DNA of 43,495 bases from Sphingobacterium sp. (GTDB lineage Bacteria > Bacteroidota > Bacteroidia > Sphingobacteriales > Sphingobacteriaceae), in the NCBI GenBank assembly GCA_029239355.1, contig JAQZAZ010000030.1:1-43495 (forward strand), read 5' to 3'. The translations under genes were made by a program, and so were the position numbers. Shown in pieces: positions 17,548 to 26,400 of the stretch. Below the pieces are notes generated by a model. The model did not search any database. It was given only the letters and a program-made list of their open reading frames with translations, and was not told the DNA's origin. Every line of letters begins with the position of its first letter. Within the stretch, counting starts at the first letter, position 1.

Positions 17548-19509
17548 TTAATTATATATTGACCGGTCAATCAAATTTTTGGCAGCTGACAACACTTTAT
17601 CATCATAACCATAAAGATCAGTGTATTTAGTAATGTCAACTTGAACATCTGGGCGTATAGCATTATATTCCAGTACAATCTTTTCGTCGAGAAAATAGGT
17701 TTTACTTAAAATATTCATCCATAGTTCAATTTTAAATGGGAGTGTGAAAGAATACACCGTTGAATAGGCACCGCTAGTTGGGGAACTTCCTACGATAGTA
17801 ACATTGGCATTCTTTTTTAGCGTCAAAGCAAATGACTCGGACGCACATGCGGTCTTATTATCTACTAAAATAATAATACTGAGTTTCGATAGATCCAAAA
17901 ATCTATTGGGTTTAATTATGGTTTGACCAACTATTTCTTTTTGGAGAAACTTATATCTCTGTTCAGCATATAATAATGGTTTCTTAATAAAACAACTGGC
18001 TATTTTTATTGATTCCAATTCAATCCCGCCAGGATTTCCTCGAAGATCTAAAACAATTCCATTAGAATTTTTTATACTGTCTTTGAAATTTAGAAACTTA
18101 ATCCAGTCTCCTTTATCCCACTTATTTATCTTAAGATATGCCCAGTTGTTCGGTAGTCTTTTAAATCCAAAATGTAAGGGTATGAATTTTTTAGGTGCAG
18201 GAAATTTTTTATCGTATGCAAGTTCAACTTGATAAAACGAACCATCTGTTTTTCTAAGTACAATTTCAGAAGGGACCGAGTTAAGTGTTCTTTCTAACAG
18301 ATGAGATATCGCAAGTTCTTTACGCTGTTTACTATTACCAAAATAGTTGACACTTAAAGAATCAATATAACGTTCACTCTCAATTTTATCAATTGAGTAT
18401 ATAATGTCCCCCAACGAAATTTTAGATTCCAATCTATCATCCCTAATCCCAACGACTTGGACATGATCTTGAATTCTCTTTAAAATTAGTGGCGAAGATA
18501 CATCTGTTAACCCATTTGAGGGATTCTTAAAATAAAAGTGTCCATCGTGGAGTTTCTTTCCTTCGGTTTCAATTTGATTAATTTTATTGGCGAATGGAAG
18601 ATTACTATTGACTATTTCATGAATCTTTTGAAGAATTTTTCCTTTATTTAAGCCATGCTCATCGTAAAAAGTATATTTTTCGAATATTTTTTGGATTAAT
18701 TCCAGGGTATAACTTTGAATTTCAATGCTATCTAAAGATTCGGATTTATATTCAAAACTGTAAGGAGATCCATTAAATGATGTAAAGTTTGCATACTGTA
18801 TAAAGGGATGTCCATCACCAAATTTTTTCCTTACATCATCTTCCAAAATATTTTTTTTTTCACCAGTTATCTCATAAAAGAAATGTCCTTGACTTGGTAA
18901 CTTTCTTGAGTACCTTTTATAAATCTTTGCATCCCCTAAAATCAATTGGAATGGCTGCTTATCATCTCTTAATTCTACACTAGCAAAAAATAGACTTTTG
19001 GATTTTACATTAGTTAAATCGCTATAAAAATCAGGTAGCTTTTCAATTTTGTTAGTATGCTCCGGTGACCACTCGAATGGTACTTGATAGCCATCACTTG
19101 CAAAATTTATTCTCTTCTGATAATATTCTCCATTCAACATCCTAATATTTAAAATTATGGTTTTTACATTTTTGGTGTACAGATTTAAATAGATAGTTTT
19201 TGCATCTATTGAAAAATTTTCATTGATAGGATTGATCCAAATTGATTTCTTCTTAAACGGTTCAAAACCAAATGTCCGGACATCTTCATTGAATTCGTCT
19301 GAAGAACTGAAAAATGTATAACCATCTGTCATAAATCTTTTGGAAGGGAGTAAAGAAACTTCATTTTGTTTTTCGGTAACAAAATTAAATGACTTCCACT
19401 GTCCGTAAGTCTGTGCAAAGGCAAGAATCATTGTGATAACCAGTAGAAATCTCCATGCAGATCTATCAGGACACAAATAAGTACAACGTATCTTTTTCAA
19501 AAAATTCAT
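17548..19509 (-). CDS. S41 family peptidase (C-terminal-processing/tricorn type), secreted
   Basis: The 653-residue protein has an N-terminal hydrophobic segment (FLLVITMILAFAQTYG, ~21-36), which points to export to the periplasm. The first ~230 residues are an accessory region. A PDZ-like part follows (LGDIIYSIDKIESERYI), then the S41 core: GIVLDLRGNPGG, the nucleophile region NKTACASESFAL (Ser near 557) and IVGSSPTSGAYS. Such enzymes cleave near C-termini of peptides or proteins. Lying immediately before the precursor gene, it may trim the exported product, for example the acidic NEELDILI tail; this is a guess. The first gene pairs of the operon (heptose genes, then this one) share strand with short gaps. 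Confidence 0.85.
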   Translation of the reverse strand: MNFLKKIRCTYLCPDRSAWRFLLVITMILAFAQTYGQWKSFNFVTEKQNEVSLLPSKRFMTDGYTFFSSSDEFNEDVRTFGFEPFKKKSIWINPINENFSIDAKTIYLNLYTKNVKTIILNIRMLNGEYYQKRINFASDGYQVPFEWSPEHTNKIEKLPDFYSDLTNVKSKSLFFASVELRDDKQPFQLILGDAKIYKRYSRKLPSQGHFFYEITGEKKNILEDDVRKKFGDGHPFIQYANFTSFNGSPYSFEYKSESLDSIEIQSYTLELIQKIFEKYTFYDEHGLNKGKILQKIHEIVNSNLPFANKINQIETEGKKLHDGHFYFKNPSNGLTDVSSPLILKRIQDHVQVVGIRDDRLESKISLGDIIYSIDKIESERYIDSLSVNYFGNSKQRKELAISHLLERTLNSVPSEIVLRKTDGSFYQVELAYDKKFPAPKKFIPLHFGFKRLPNNWAYLKINKWDKGDWIKFLNFKDSIKNSNGIVLDLRGNPGGIELESIKIASCFIKKPLLYAEQRYKFLQKEIVGQTIIKPNRFLDLSKLSIIILVDNKTACASESFALTLKKNANVTIVGSSPTSGAYSTVYSFTLPFKIELWMNILSKTYFLDEKIVLEYNAIRPDVQVDITKYTDLYGYDDKVLSAAKNLIDRSIYN

Positions 19510-19548
19510 ACTGGATTATTTACAATAATTGCAATAGATTTTATAGTA

Positions 19549-20538
19549 CTAATAGTAATAGCTATTTGTTAAGTAATTTCCAACATAATCCCTTATTCCT
19601 TCTTCCAGAGAATAAAAAGAGGGTTCGAAACCGATTGAATAAAATTTAGTCATGTCCGCCTGGGTATAATATTGATAATTCTTCCTAAGATCTATAGGCA
19701 TATCAATATATTCAATTGACGTTTCATACGATAACGTCCTAAAAACTATATTCACTAAATCATTAAATGTCCTGCCTACACCGGTACCTAAATTATAAAT
19801 GCCGCTCAAATCTCTTCGAGTTTCTATTAACCAATGAATTACTTTTATAATATCTTTCACATAAATAAAGTCACGAATTTGCTCTCCATCGTAAAATTCT
19901 GGTTTGTAAGACTTAAATAACTGGACTTGTCCATTTTTCTTAATCTGATTAAAAGTATGAAACACCATACTAGCCATTCCATTTTTATGGTACTCATTTG
20001 GTCCATAAACATTAAAGAACTTTAACCCTACCCAAAATGGGGGTGTTTCGAATTGATCAATTGTCCATTTATCAAAGTTATTCTTCGATATAGCATATGG
20101 ATTTAAAGGCTTCAGTTTAGAAATAATAGAATGCTCATCCGAAAAAGAATTCTTTTCATCTCCATAAGTCGCAGCTGAAGATGCATAAATCAATCTTATA
20201 TTTTTCTTACAACAGTATTTCCAGATCTTTTTTGAATACTCCTCATTAAAATACTTATGGATATTATAATCAAATTCCCGTGTATTTGTTTTAGCCCCGA
20301 GGTGGACAATACAGGATAACAAATGATCTGTTGTTTCTAACCATTCAAAAAAATCCTCTCGTTCAATCTTTTTGTTATATTTCTTCCCGCAAAGATTAGC
20401 TTCTTTTTTTATGGCTGAAAAATCATCCACTAAAATCAAATCATGGATTCCTTGATTATTTAATTCTGATACCAAACAACTACCGATAAAACCTAAAGCA
20501 CCAGTAATTGCGATTGAATATTGGGAACTATTAATCAT
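19549..20538 (-). CDS. hldD: ADP-L-glycero-D-manno-heptose 6-epimerase (HldD)
   Basis: HldD converts ADP-D-glycero-D-manno-heptose to the L-glycero form, using bound NADP. The 329-residue short-chain dehydrogenase has the Rossmann motif ITGALGFIGSCL, the Ser/Tyr/Lys site (YASSAATYGD; PYAISKNNFD) and several stretches diagnostic of HldD: FFNVYGPNEYHKNGMAS, FKSYKPEFYDGEQIRDFIYV, and the C-terminal DMPIDLRKNYQYYTQADM. Length is typical. Its presence means that the final sugar donor could be the L-glycero heptose, unlike the D-glycero donor used by known protein heptosyltransferases. It lies between gmhB and the S41 peptidase gene. Confidence 0.95.
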   Translation of the reverse strand: MINSSQYSIAITGALGFIGSCLVSELNNQGIHDLILVDDFSAIKKEANLCGKKYNKKIEREDFFEWLETTDHLLSCIVHLGAKTNTREFDYNIHKYFNEEYSKKIWKYCCKKNIRLIYASSAATYGDEKNSFSDEHSIISKLKPLNPYAISKNNFDKWTIDQFETPPFWVGLKFFNVYGPNEYHKNGMASMVFHTFNQIKKNGQVQLFKSYKPEFYDGEQIRDFIYVKDIIKVIHWLIETRRDLSGIYNLGTGVGRTFNDLVNIVFRTLSYETSIEYIDMPIDLRKNYQYYTQADMTKFYSIGFEPSFYSLEEGIRDYVGNYLTNSYYY

Positions 20539-20598
20539 ATTAAATCACCTAAAATAAAAATATCTATAAAAAAGAGTATGTATTACAATTGAACAAAT

Positions 20599-21093
20599 TC
20601 ATATTTCGCAATTGTCAACAATACTGAGAACCTCCATTAGATTAATTTTCTCATTGCTTTTCGCAAAATAATAATGTTTGAGACCAGCGTTTTTAGCCGC
20701 GTCAATGTCAGATTTCTTGTCGCCTATCAAAAAACACTGATTTAGATCCAAATTAAAATCCTGCTTCGCTTCTAGCAACATTCCGGGATTTGGCTTTCTT
20801 CTGTTACCATCTTCCTTAGGGCAAAAATACACTTGACTGATCAATATTCCGTTTTCTCTAAATTTTTTAAGCATCCATTCTGTCAGCTTATAATATTCAT
20901 GTTTTGTATAATATTTTTTTGCAATACCAGATTGGTTGGTAACTACTATTATTAAATAATCATTACTCTGGAATAATTTGCAAACTTCAAAGATTCCTTC
21001 AACAAACTCGAAATCTTCTATCTTAAAAACATAGCCTTTATCAATATTGATTACGCCATCTCTATCTAGGAATAAAGCTTTCTTAAAGTTCAT
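20599..21093 (-). CDS. gmhB: D-glycero-beta-D-manno-heptose-1,7-bisphosphate 7-phosphatase (GmhB)
   Basis: GmhB removes the 7-phosphate from heptose 1,7-bisphosphate. The ~164-residue HAD-family protein has the nucleophile motif LFLDRDGVIN, the Thr motif VVTNQSGIAK, and IGDKKSDIDAAKNAG at the end. FCPKEDGNRRKPNPGML replaces the usual zinc-loop order: only one Cys is visible there, so zinc binding as in E. coli GmhB is not evident. I prefer the ATG at 21093 over a TTG six bases upstream; it overlaps the adenylyltransferase gene by 11 bp, which suggests coupling. Confidence 0.92.
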   Translation of the reverse strand: MNFKKALFLDRDGVINIDKGYVFKIEDFEFVEGIFEVCKLFQSNDYLIIVVTNQSGIAKKYYTKHEYYKLTEWMLKKFRENGILISQVYFCPKEDGNRRKPNPGMLLEAKQDFNLDLNQCFLIGDKKSDIDAAKNAGLKHYYFAKSNEKINLMEVLSIVDNCEI

Positions 21094-21595
21094 TGACAAA
21101 ACTTTTTTGAATTTTTTTTATTATGGCACTTGTTGAATATCCGGATATATAGCTCAAACTTTTAACACTCCCTCCTTGTTCAATAACTTCCTTGCTACCT
21201 ACTATGGTTGTAAGATCATAATCCCCTCCTTTTACTAGAATGTCAGGTTTTAATGAAAGAATGAGCGACTTTGGTGTATCATCGTTAAATACAATAATAC
21301 CATCAACAAAATATAGACTTGCTAACATGCTACTCCTGAAGTATTCATTATTGACAGGCCTACCAATTCCTTTTAGTTCTGTAATTATTTCATCAGAATT
21401 TATAGCAACTAAAAGCTTATCCCCCAAAGACGCTGCTTCCATTAAATAGCAAAGATGACCTGGATGCAAAATATCGAAACAACCATTAGTAAAAACAATC
21501 TTTTTTCGTTCCTTTTTCCATACTTCCGTAGATTCAATTGCTCGATCCCAACTAAGCACTTTATTATTTAATAGTTCGTTTAATAAACTATCCAT
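21083..21595 (-). CDS. rfaE2: Stand-alone heptose-1-phosphate adenylyltransferase (HldC/RfaE domain II)
   Basis: The 170-residue protein has only the nucleotidyltransferase half of HldE: FTNGCFDILHPGHLCYL with the HxGH motif near 45, LVAINSDEIITELKG, KPDILVKGGDY and GYSTSAIIKKI. It transfers AMP from ATP to D-glycero-beta-D-manno-heptose 1-phosphate to give ADP-heptose in the cytoplasm. It overlaps both neighbours (gmhA by 8 bp, gmhB by 11 bp). The same activity is encoded again in hldE at 3206-4675, so the operon is redundant for this step. Homology to glycerol-3-P cytidylyltransferases is expected but context makes the heptose role clear. Confidence 0.92.
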   Translation of the reverse strand: MDSLLNELLNNKVLSWDRAIESTEVWKKERKKIVFTNGCFDILHPGHLCYLMEAASLGDKLLVAINSDEIITELKGIGRPVNNEYFRSSMLASLYFVDGIIVFNDDTPKSLILSLKPDILVKGGDYDLTTIVGSKEVIEQGGSVKSLSYISGYSTSAIIKKIQKSFVNEL

Positions 21596-22172
21596 TGACT
21601 TCAGTATATAAATAATCTATATATTCACATAGAATGTGTCCAATCAAAATATGCATCTCTTGAATCCGAGCGGTATTCCTACTTTCAACAATAATGTTTA
21701 ATTGACAAATGTCTTTCATAAATCCACCATCATTTCCAGAAAGGCCAATACTTTTGATTCCCATCATATTAGCAGTATTGATTGCATTAATGACACTCTT
21801 ACTTTTGCCACTAGTAGAAATAGCCATCAGAACATCGTTTGGATTTCCAATAGCTGCTATTTGTCTGGAAAATACATGTTCATAACCAAAATCATTTGCA
21901 ATTGCGGTCAATGCTGAGGTGTCAGTTGTCAATGAAATTGCTGGAAGCGGTATTCTATCACCTAAGAATCTACCTGTAAATTCAGCAGCAATATGTTGGG
22001 CATCACTCGCACTTCCTCCGTTTCCAATGATCATTAATTTTTTGCTCTTCGAAAAAGCTTGAGCAATCCATTCGCTTGCTCTATTTATATCCAAAGACAG
22101 TTTTTCACGAACTATTGCAAGCAAGTCCTCATGCTCTTTTAAAGACCGAATAAATATTTTATCAAAATTCAT
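21588..22172 (-). CDS. gmhA: Sedoheptulose-7-phosphate isomerase (GmhA)
   Basis: GmhA turns sedoheptulose 7-phosphate into D-glycero-D-manno-heptose 7-phosphate, the first step toward ADP-heptose. The 194-residue protein is a SIS-domain isomerase with the family hallmarks IIGNGGSASDAQHIAAEF, TDTSALTAIANDFGYEHVF, AISTSGKSKSVINAI and a C-terminal EMHILIGHILCEYID. Length is normal. It is the first gene of the minus-strand operon, downstream of a long divergent intergenic region. With rfaE2, gmhB, hldD and hldE it completes the pathway. Confidence 0.95.
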   Translation of the reverse strand: MNFDKIFIRSLKEHEDLLAIVREKLSLDINRASEWIAQAFSKSKKLMIIGNGGSASDAQHIAAEFTGRFLGDRIPLPAISLTTDTSALTAIANDFGYEHVFSRQIAAIGNPNDVLMAISTSGKSKSVINAINTANMMGIKSIGLSGNDGGFMKDICQLNIIVESRNTARIQEMHILIGHILCEYIDYLYTEVNG

Positions 22173-22346
22173 ATTTAATTGCTAAATAAGCAGAAGCGGA
22201 TACTCTATAGTAATATTGTATACATATATCATTATCTCCTCTACAAAAGAAAAGGGAATTATAAGGCAATGATTCTTAAAATAACCGTAATTACATTGCT
22301 ACCTAAAAAGAAACACAAAGATTTGTAGGTTTAAATTGCGACAGAA

Positions 22347-22354
22347 CAAAGCTA
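22347..22354 (-). promoter_or_regulatory. Possible -7 element for the gmhA operon
   Basis: On the minus strand this reads TAGCTTTG, an exact fit to the Bacteroidota -7 consensus TAnnTTTG. No good TTTG is seen 19 bases upstream. If used, the 5' leader is about 170 bases. Confidence 0.3.
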
Positions 22355-22690
22355 TCGCTACTGATTATAACATTTACTCACCTTAAAACGAGGTTTTTTA
22401 TGTTTACCAAAAATATGAAAAATTTGTAATTGAAAAAATTTTTTTCACTTTTTTTAGTTAACACACTCAAATTATCAATAAGAGTAAAATAATATAACAT
22501 AAATAATATTCGATTAATAAAACTTCCACTAAACTCAAAAGTTGCCCCATTAATCATATTTATGAACTCTAAATTTCTATTTGAATTATAATTAGTAATT
22601 ATTGGCATACATTAATCCTTAAATGATTTGGCTAGTTATTTGGGACCTACACCGTCATATAAATAAAACATTTTAATAATATAAACCAAT

Positions 22691-22706
22691 TTTTGTCGAC
22701 AAACTC
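22691..22706 (-). promoter_or_regulatory. TTTGTCGA motif, minus-strand copy
   Basis: The minus strand reads GAGTTTGTCGACAAAA. It shares TTTGTCGAnAAAA with the plus-strand site at 22831-22843. It contains the palindrome GTCGAC. Candidate operator shared by the two divergent operons. Confidence 0.3.
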
Positions 22707-22813
22707 AACCGCGACCTATTCCAAATACATAAAAACCTAGACAGACAATAAAAAAGGGGAAAATTAAACAAAAATCAAATAAAACAAAAAAATAGAGTAA
22801 AACAATACTTTCA

Positions 22814-22843
22814 TATTGGTCACAACATTGTTTGTCGAGAAAA
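22814..22843 (+). promoter_or_regulatory. Candidate operator upstream of the LanB operon
   Basis: The site is TATTGGTCA, then a spacer, then GTTTGTCGAGAAAA. The half-sites TTGGTC and TTTGTC start exactly 15 bp apart. A very similar site with the same 15-bp step lies at 28959-28988 before the UpxY gene. A single TTGGTCAC recurs at 22886-22893, closer to the start codon. Confidence 0.45.
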
Positions 22844-22906
22844 TTTTTTATGAGAAAATAGTAGACCGAGTTTAGTTGAAAATTTTTGGTCACTAAGTCA
22901 TAAAAA

Positions 22907-23065
22907 ATGGAAAATTTAAGCAAAGAACAAATCGAGCAATTCTTAAAAATTGAGAAAGAAATTATTGGAAACGCGGATCATGCAGCAATTTCGAAAAAGG
23001 GAATTTTTGATGACATCCTAGATGGAGATGGAGTAACACAAATGACGACTAAGACTTATCAATAA
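22907..23065 (+). CDS. 52-residue peptide, possible LanB substrate or leader
   Basis: An ATG frame encodes 52 residues. The first ~35 are a charged, helix-prone leader-like part (ENLSKEQIEQFLKIEKEII); the end is a Gly/Asp-rich turn (DDILDGDGVT) followed by QMTTKTYQ. It has no Cys, but four Thr near the C-terminus (44, 47, 48, 50) that a LanB could dehydrate. It lies 22 bp before the receiver gene and in the same direction as LanB, the usual precursor position. I recognise no known precursor family. It may also be a small regulatory protein. Call is from context only. Confidence 0.6.
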   Translation: MENLSKEQIEQFLKIEKEIIGNADHAAISKKGIFDDILDGDGVTQMTTKTYQ

Positions 23066-23087
23066 ATATTAGAACCAATCGAAAAGG

Positions 23088-23471
23088 ATGGAAAGATTTG
23101 CATGTATTGTGGTTGAGGACGACGTCTTTTCCATTGATATGTTGAAAGATTATATCAATAGAAAAAAAGAGCTTGTTTTAAGTGGAATTGGAACAGAATT
23201 ATCTGAACTTAAACAATTATTAGAATACGTTTCCCCTTCTATTATCTTTCTTGATTTAATAATTCCCCCTGGTGAAAGCATGGGTTTCCATTATGGGGAA
23301 TTACCTCAGTCTTCTTTTATTATATTAACTTCCGCTATTCCTCTCTATTTATATAATGGACCTCTTCCGAAAGGAACTCTTTATGAATTACCAAAACCAA
23401 TTTCCTATGAAAATTTCAGTAAATGTGTGGACAAGGTGATTGTGAAATTAAAAAATAAAAATTGTGAATAG
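23088..23471 (+). CDS. Receiver-only response regulator
   Basis: The 127-residue protein is one CheY-like receiver domain with the acidic pocket (IVVEDD, residues 7-12), the phospho-accepting Asp56 in IIFLDLIIPP, Thr81 and Lys103 (LPKPIS). There is no output domain. It overlaps the LanB gene by eight bases, so both are co-translated. It could draw phosphate from the kinase at 27283-28425, or bind LanB or another partner according to phosphorylation. A receiver placed inside a dehydratase operon is unusual. Family call is secure, role unknown. Confidence 0.85.
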   Translation: MERFACIVVEDDVFSIDMLKDYINRKKELVLSGIGTELSELKQLLEYVSPSIIFLDLIIPPGESMGFHYGELPQSSFIILTSAIPLYLYNGPLPKGTLYELPKPISYENFSKCVDKVIVKLKNKNCE

Positions 23472-26400
23472 TCCCAAGTCGTTTGATTTTTATTTATTAA
23501 GAAGCCCTCTATATCCATCAAAGGTATTAAGCCAAGTTAACAGACTTTGTACCTATCTAGAACTGGGTAATTATGTTAGCAAATTCTTTGATAATCCTAT
23601 TGCATTAAATGCTTTATACTTTGCAAGCAGTGAGGTGTATGAACAATTTGTAAATCTTAAAAATGAAAATGAATACTGGAAAAATGAAAAACTTTTATTG
23701 ACCCTTTATAAGTATATTTGTAGGATGTCAAGTCGTCCGACTCCATTTGGACTTCTATCTGGTATCTGTTGTGGCGATATAAACTCTAATAAAACCCATC
23801 TCCTCCTCTCCGGTGAAATAAATACTCATATTCGTTACGATGAAGAATTTATTTTAAAATTTTCAGATATTCTAGCATGCCAACCTGAAATAAAAGAAAA
23901 CATAATATTTTACACAAACACCTCCATATCAATAAAAAATAATACTATCACTTATATCGAATTCATAGACGAAGAAAATAACAGACATTTTCAATGGCGA
24001 CGGATTCAATTAAATCCATTACTTACAAGTGTTCTTGAGTGTTGCGAAGGTGGTAAAAATTACAACAATATAATTGGCCGGCTTATTCTATTAGGCGTAA
24101 GTAAAGACAAAGCTGAAAATTATATTAACGAGTTAATATCTTTAAAATTGCTTATCTCTGATTTAGAACCTGTCCTCACCAAAGAGGACTCAAATCGTGT
24201 TCTTTCAAAACTAAAACGATATGCTTTTCCTTCTGGATCATCACCAATCTTATTTAAACTTGAAGATAACATAAAATTGCTGACTAACCTTCGAAAATTC
24301 TATGATATGAGTGATATTCGATATCAAACAGAAAACTTACTAAAGTTCACTGTAAAAAATATTTTTCAGGTCGATTCACAAATTTTAGCTATTTCCAACC
24401 ATATAGAGGATTCAATCGTAAATCAAATTTCTAAGGAAATTGACGAAATTTTAGTTCTGAACAATAACAAGGAAGCTGATGATCTTAAATTATTTAAATC
24501 TTCTTTCAAAAAAAAATACGGGGAAAGAGAAATTCCCCTTATAGATGCTCTGGATCCTGAGATAGGAATTGGATATGGTAAACCCAATAACGATTTAGAA
24601 GAGCTATGTCCTTTATTGAAAGGAATAATTAACCAACAACCACATATACGAAAAGAACATCTTAACAATTTCGTAGAGAACATAATAGAAAAAAACACTA
24701 TTGATAAAAGAACCGTTGCTCGCAATATTGAGCTAAATGAGATCGACCTAAAACCCCTTATGAACGGAACACAGAATATAAATAAAAATTATCCACTTAC
24801 TTATTCTGTTTTAGGCAATTTGCTTTTAGAAAAACAGGGGGAAATTAATAAAGACAATTTCAAATTTAATTTATTAAAAGCAGGTGGGAACTCAGCTTTA
24901 CAGCTTATGACCCGCTTTAGTCATTTGGATAATAAATTAAATTCAAAACAAAAAACAATTGCAGCATTTGAGGAAGATCAATCAAATAATAAAATTCTAG
25001 CCGAAATAGTTTTTTTACCGAACAGAAGAGCTGGTAATATTCTAACTAGACCTGCACATTATCAATATGAAATCCCCATTATTACCCAAGGAGCAGTAGA
25101 TTCTTCACATATAATATATCTCAAAGATCTCTATGTTAAAGTAAGAAATGACCAAATTATTCTAACCTCTCATAAATTACAAAAAGAAATTATTCCAAGA
25201 TTGAGTAGCGCACATAATTTCACTTACGGAATGGTTATCTATAGGTTTTTATGTGATCTTCAATCCCAACATAGTCATATGAATGTATATTGGGATTGGG
25301 GTGCTTTATCCACACAAAGATACCTACCTAGAGTAACATACAAACACTTAATTCTATCAAGGGCAAAATGGAATTTAAAACAGCAAAAATATAATAAAAT
25401 AGATAATGAGGCAGCAATAAAGGCAATAAAGGAGGACTATAACTTACCAAATCGCTTGCTATTAATTGAAGGTGACAATGAATTACTTCTAGACCTATGC
25501 TGCCCTTTCGGCGTAGAAATATTTTTAAAAGAACTTGCAAAAAAAGATATCTCAGTTTGTGAATTCATCTATGATTCTTTCGATAGTGCTTTGAAAGATA
25601 AAAATGGAGATTCATTTTATAACGAAATACTAATTCCCTATAAAGGGGATCAACTCACTACTAATACGCTTATATTAGAATCGCCAGATTTTTCAATAAA
25701 AAGAGAATTCCCATTGGGAAGCGAATGGCTATACATCAAATTATATAGCTCTGAACGGATATCTGACAGCTTATTAGAAAGTTCTATCAAAAATTTAGTG
25801 TTCGAACTTTTGAATGAGAAGTTGATTAAAAAATGGTTTTTCGTACGATATAATGATCCCGACCCTCATCTAAGAATAAGATTCAATTTAAATGTTGAAA
25901 ATAACCATGCACTACAAGAAACAATTCGTTACATAAATAAACATATTGAAACCTATGTTTCCCAAAACAAAGTTTCCAAAGTTTTATATGACACTTACGA
26001 GCGTGAATTGGAAAGATATGGTTTTAGCAATATAGAAAATTGCGAAAGTATTTTTTACTTACAAAGTGTATTGGTAGTAGAACTATTACCCTTTTTTAAA
26101 ACTGAATTTGGAAAAAATTTAAGATGGCTTACAGCAATGAAAATAATTGATGAAATTTTAACTGCTTTCAAACTCAATCTAATGGAGAAAATTAAGCTAA
26201 TCGAGAAAATTAGAGATCAGTTTTTAGTTGAGTTTAAAAATTATAAAAATCTAAAATTTTTGCTAGACAAAAATTACAGAGAAAACAGAAAGCTTATATT
26301 AGACTTCTTTCATAACCAGGAAACTTCCTTTGCCGATCTAAACTCTCTTATTCTCAAGCATAAAATATTAATTTCGGAACACTATTTAAAGTGTCAATCA

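Larger units (their letters stand above)
22173..22906. promoter_or_regulatory. Divergent intergenic control region between the two RiPP-type operons
   Basis: About 730 bp separate the starts of the gmhA operon (minus) and the LanB operon (plus). I see no convincing gene; the frames in it are A+T-rich and low in complexity. It contains a possible minus-strand -7 element and copies of a TTTGTCGA-containing motif on both strands, given separately. The gmhA transcript probably has a long leader. Confidence 0.55.

Noticed and set aside
3206..22172. LPS or capsule biosynthesis locus
   Set aside because: Heptose genes, glycosyltransferases and UpxY suggested it, but there is no flippase, polymerase, ligase or lipid-carrier initiating transferase, and peptide maturation genes lie in the same operon.
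22378..22608. 76-codon minus-strand frame upstream of gmhA
   Set aside because: Very A+T-rich, Asn/Phe/Leu-biased and without family signs; more likely part of an untranslated leader or intergenic DNA.
22705..22923. 72-codon minus-strand frame overlapping the start of the 52-residue peptide
   Set aside because: Low-complexity Phe/Leu-rich translation of A+T-rich control sequence, opposite to a better supported gene.
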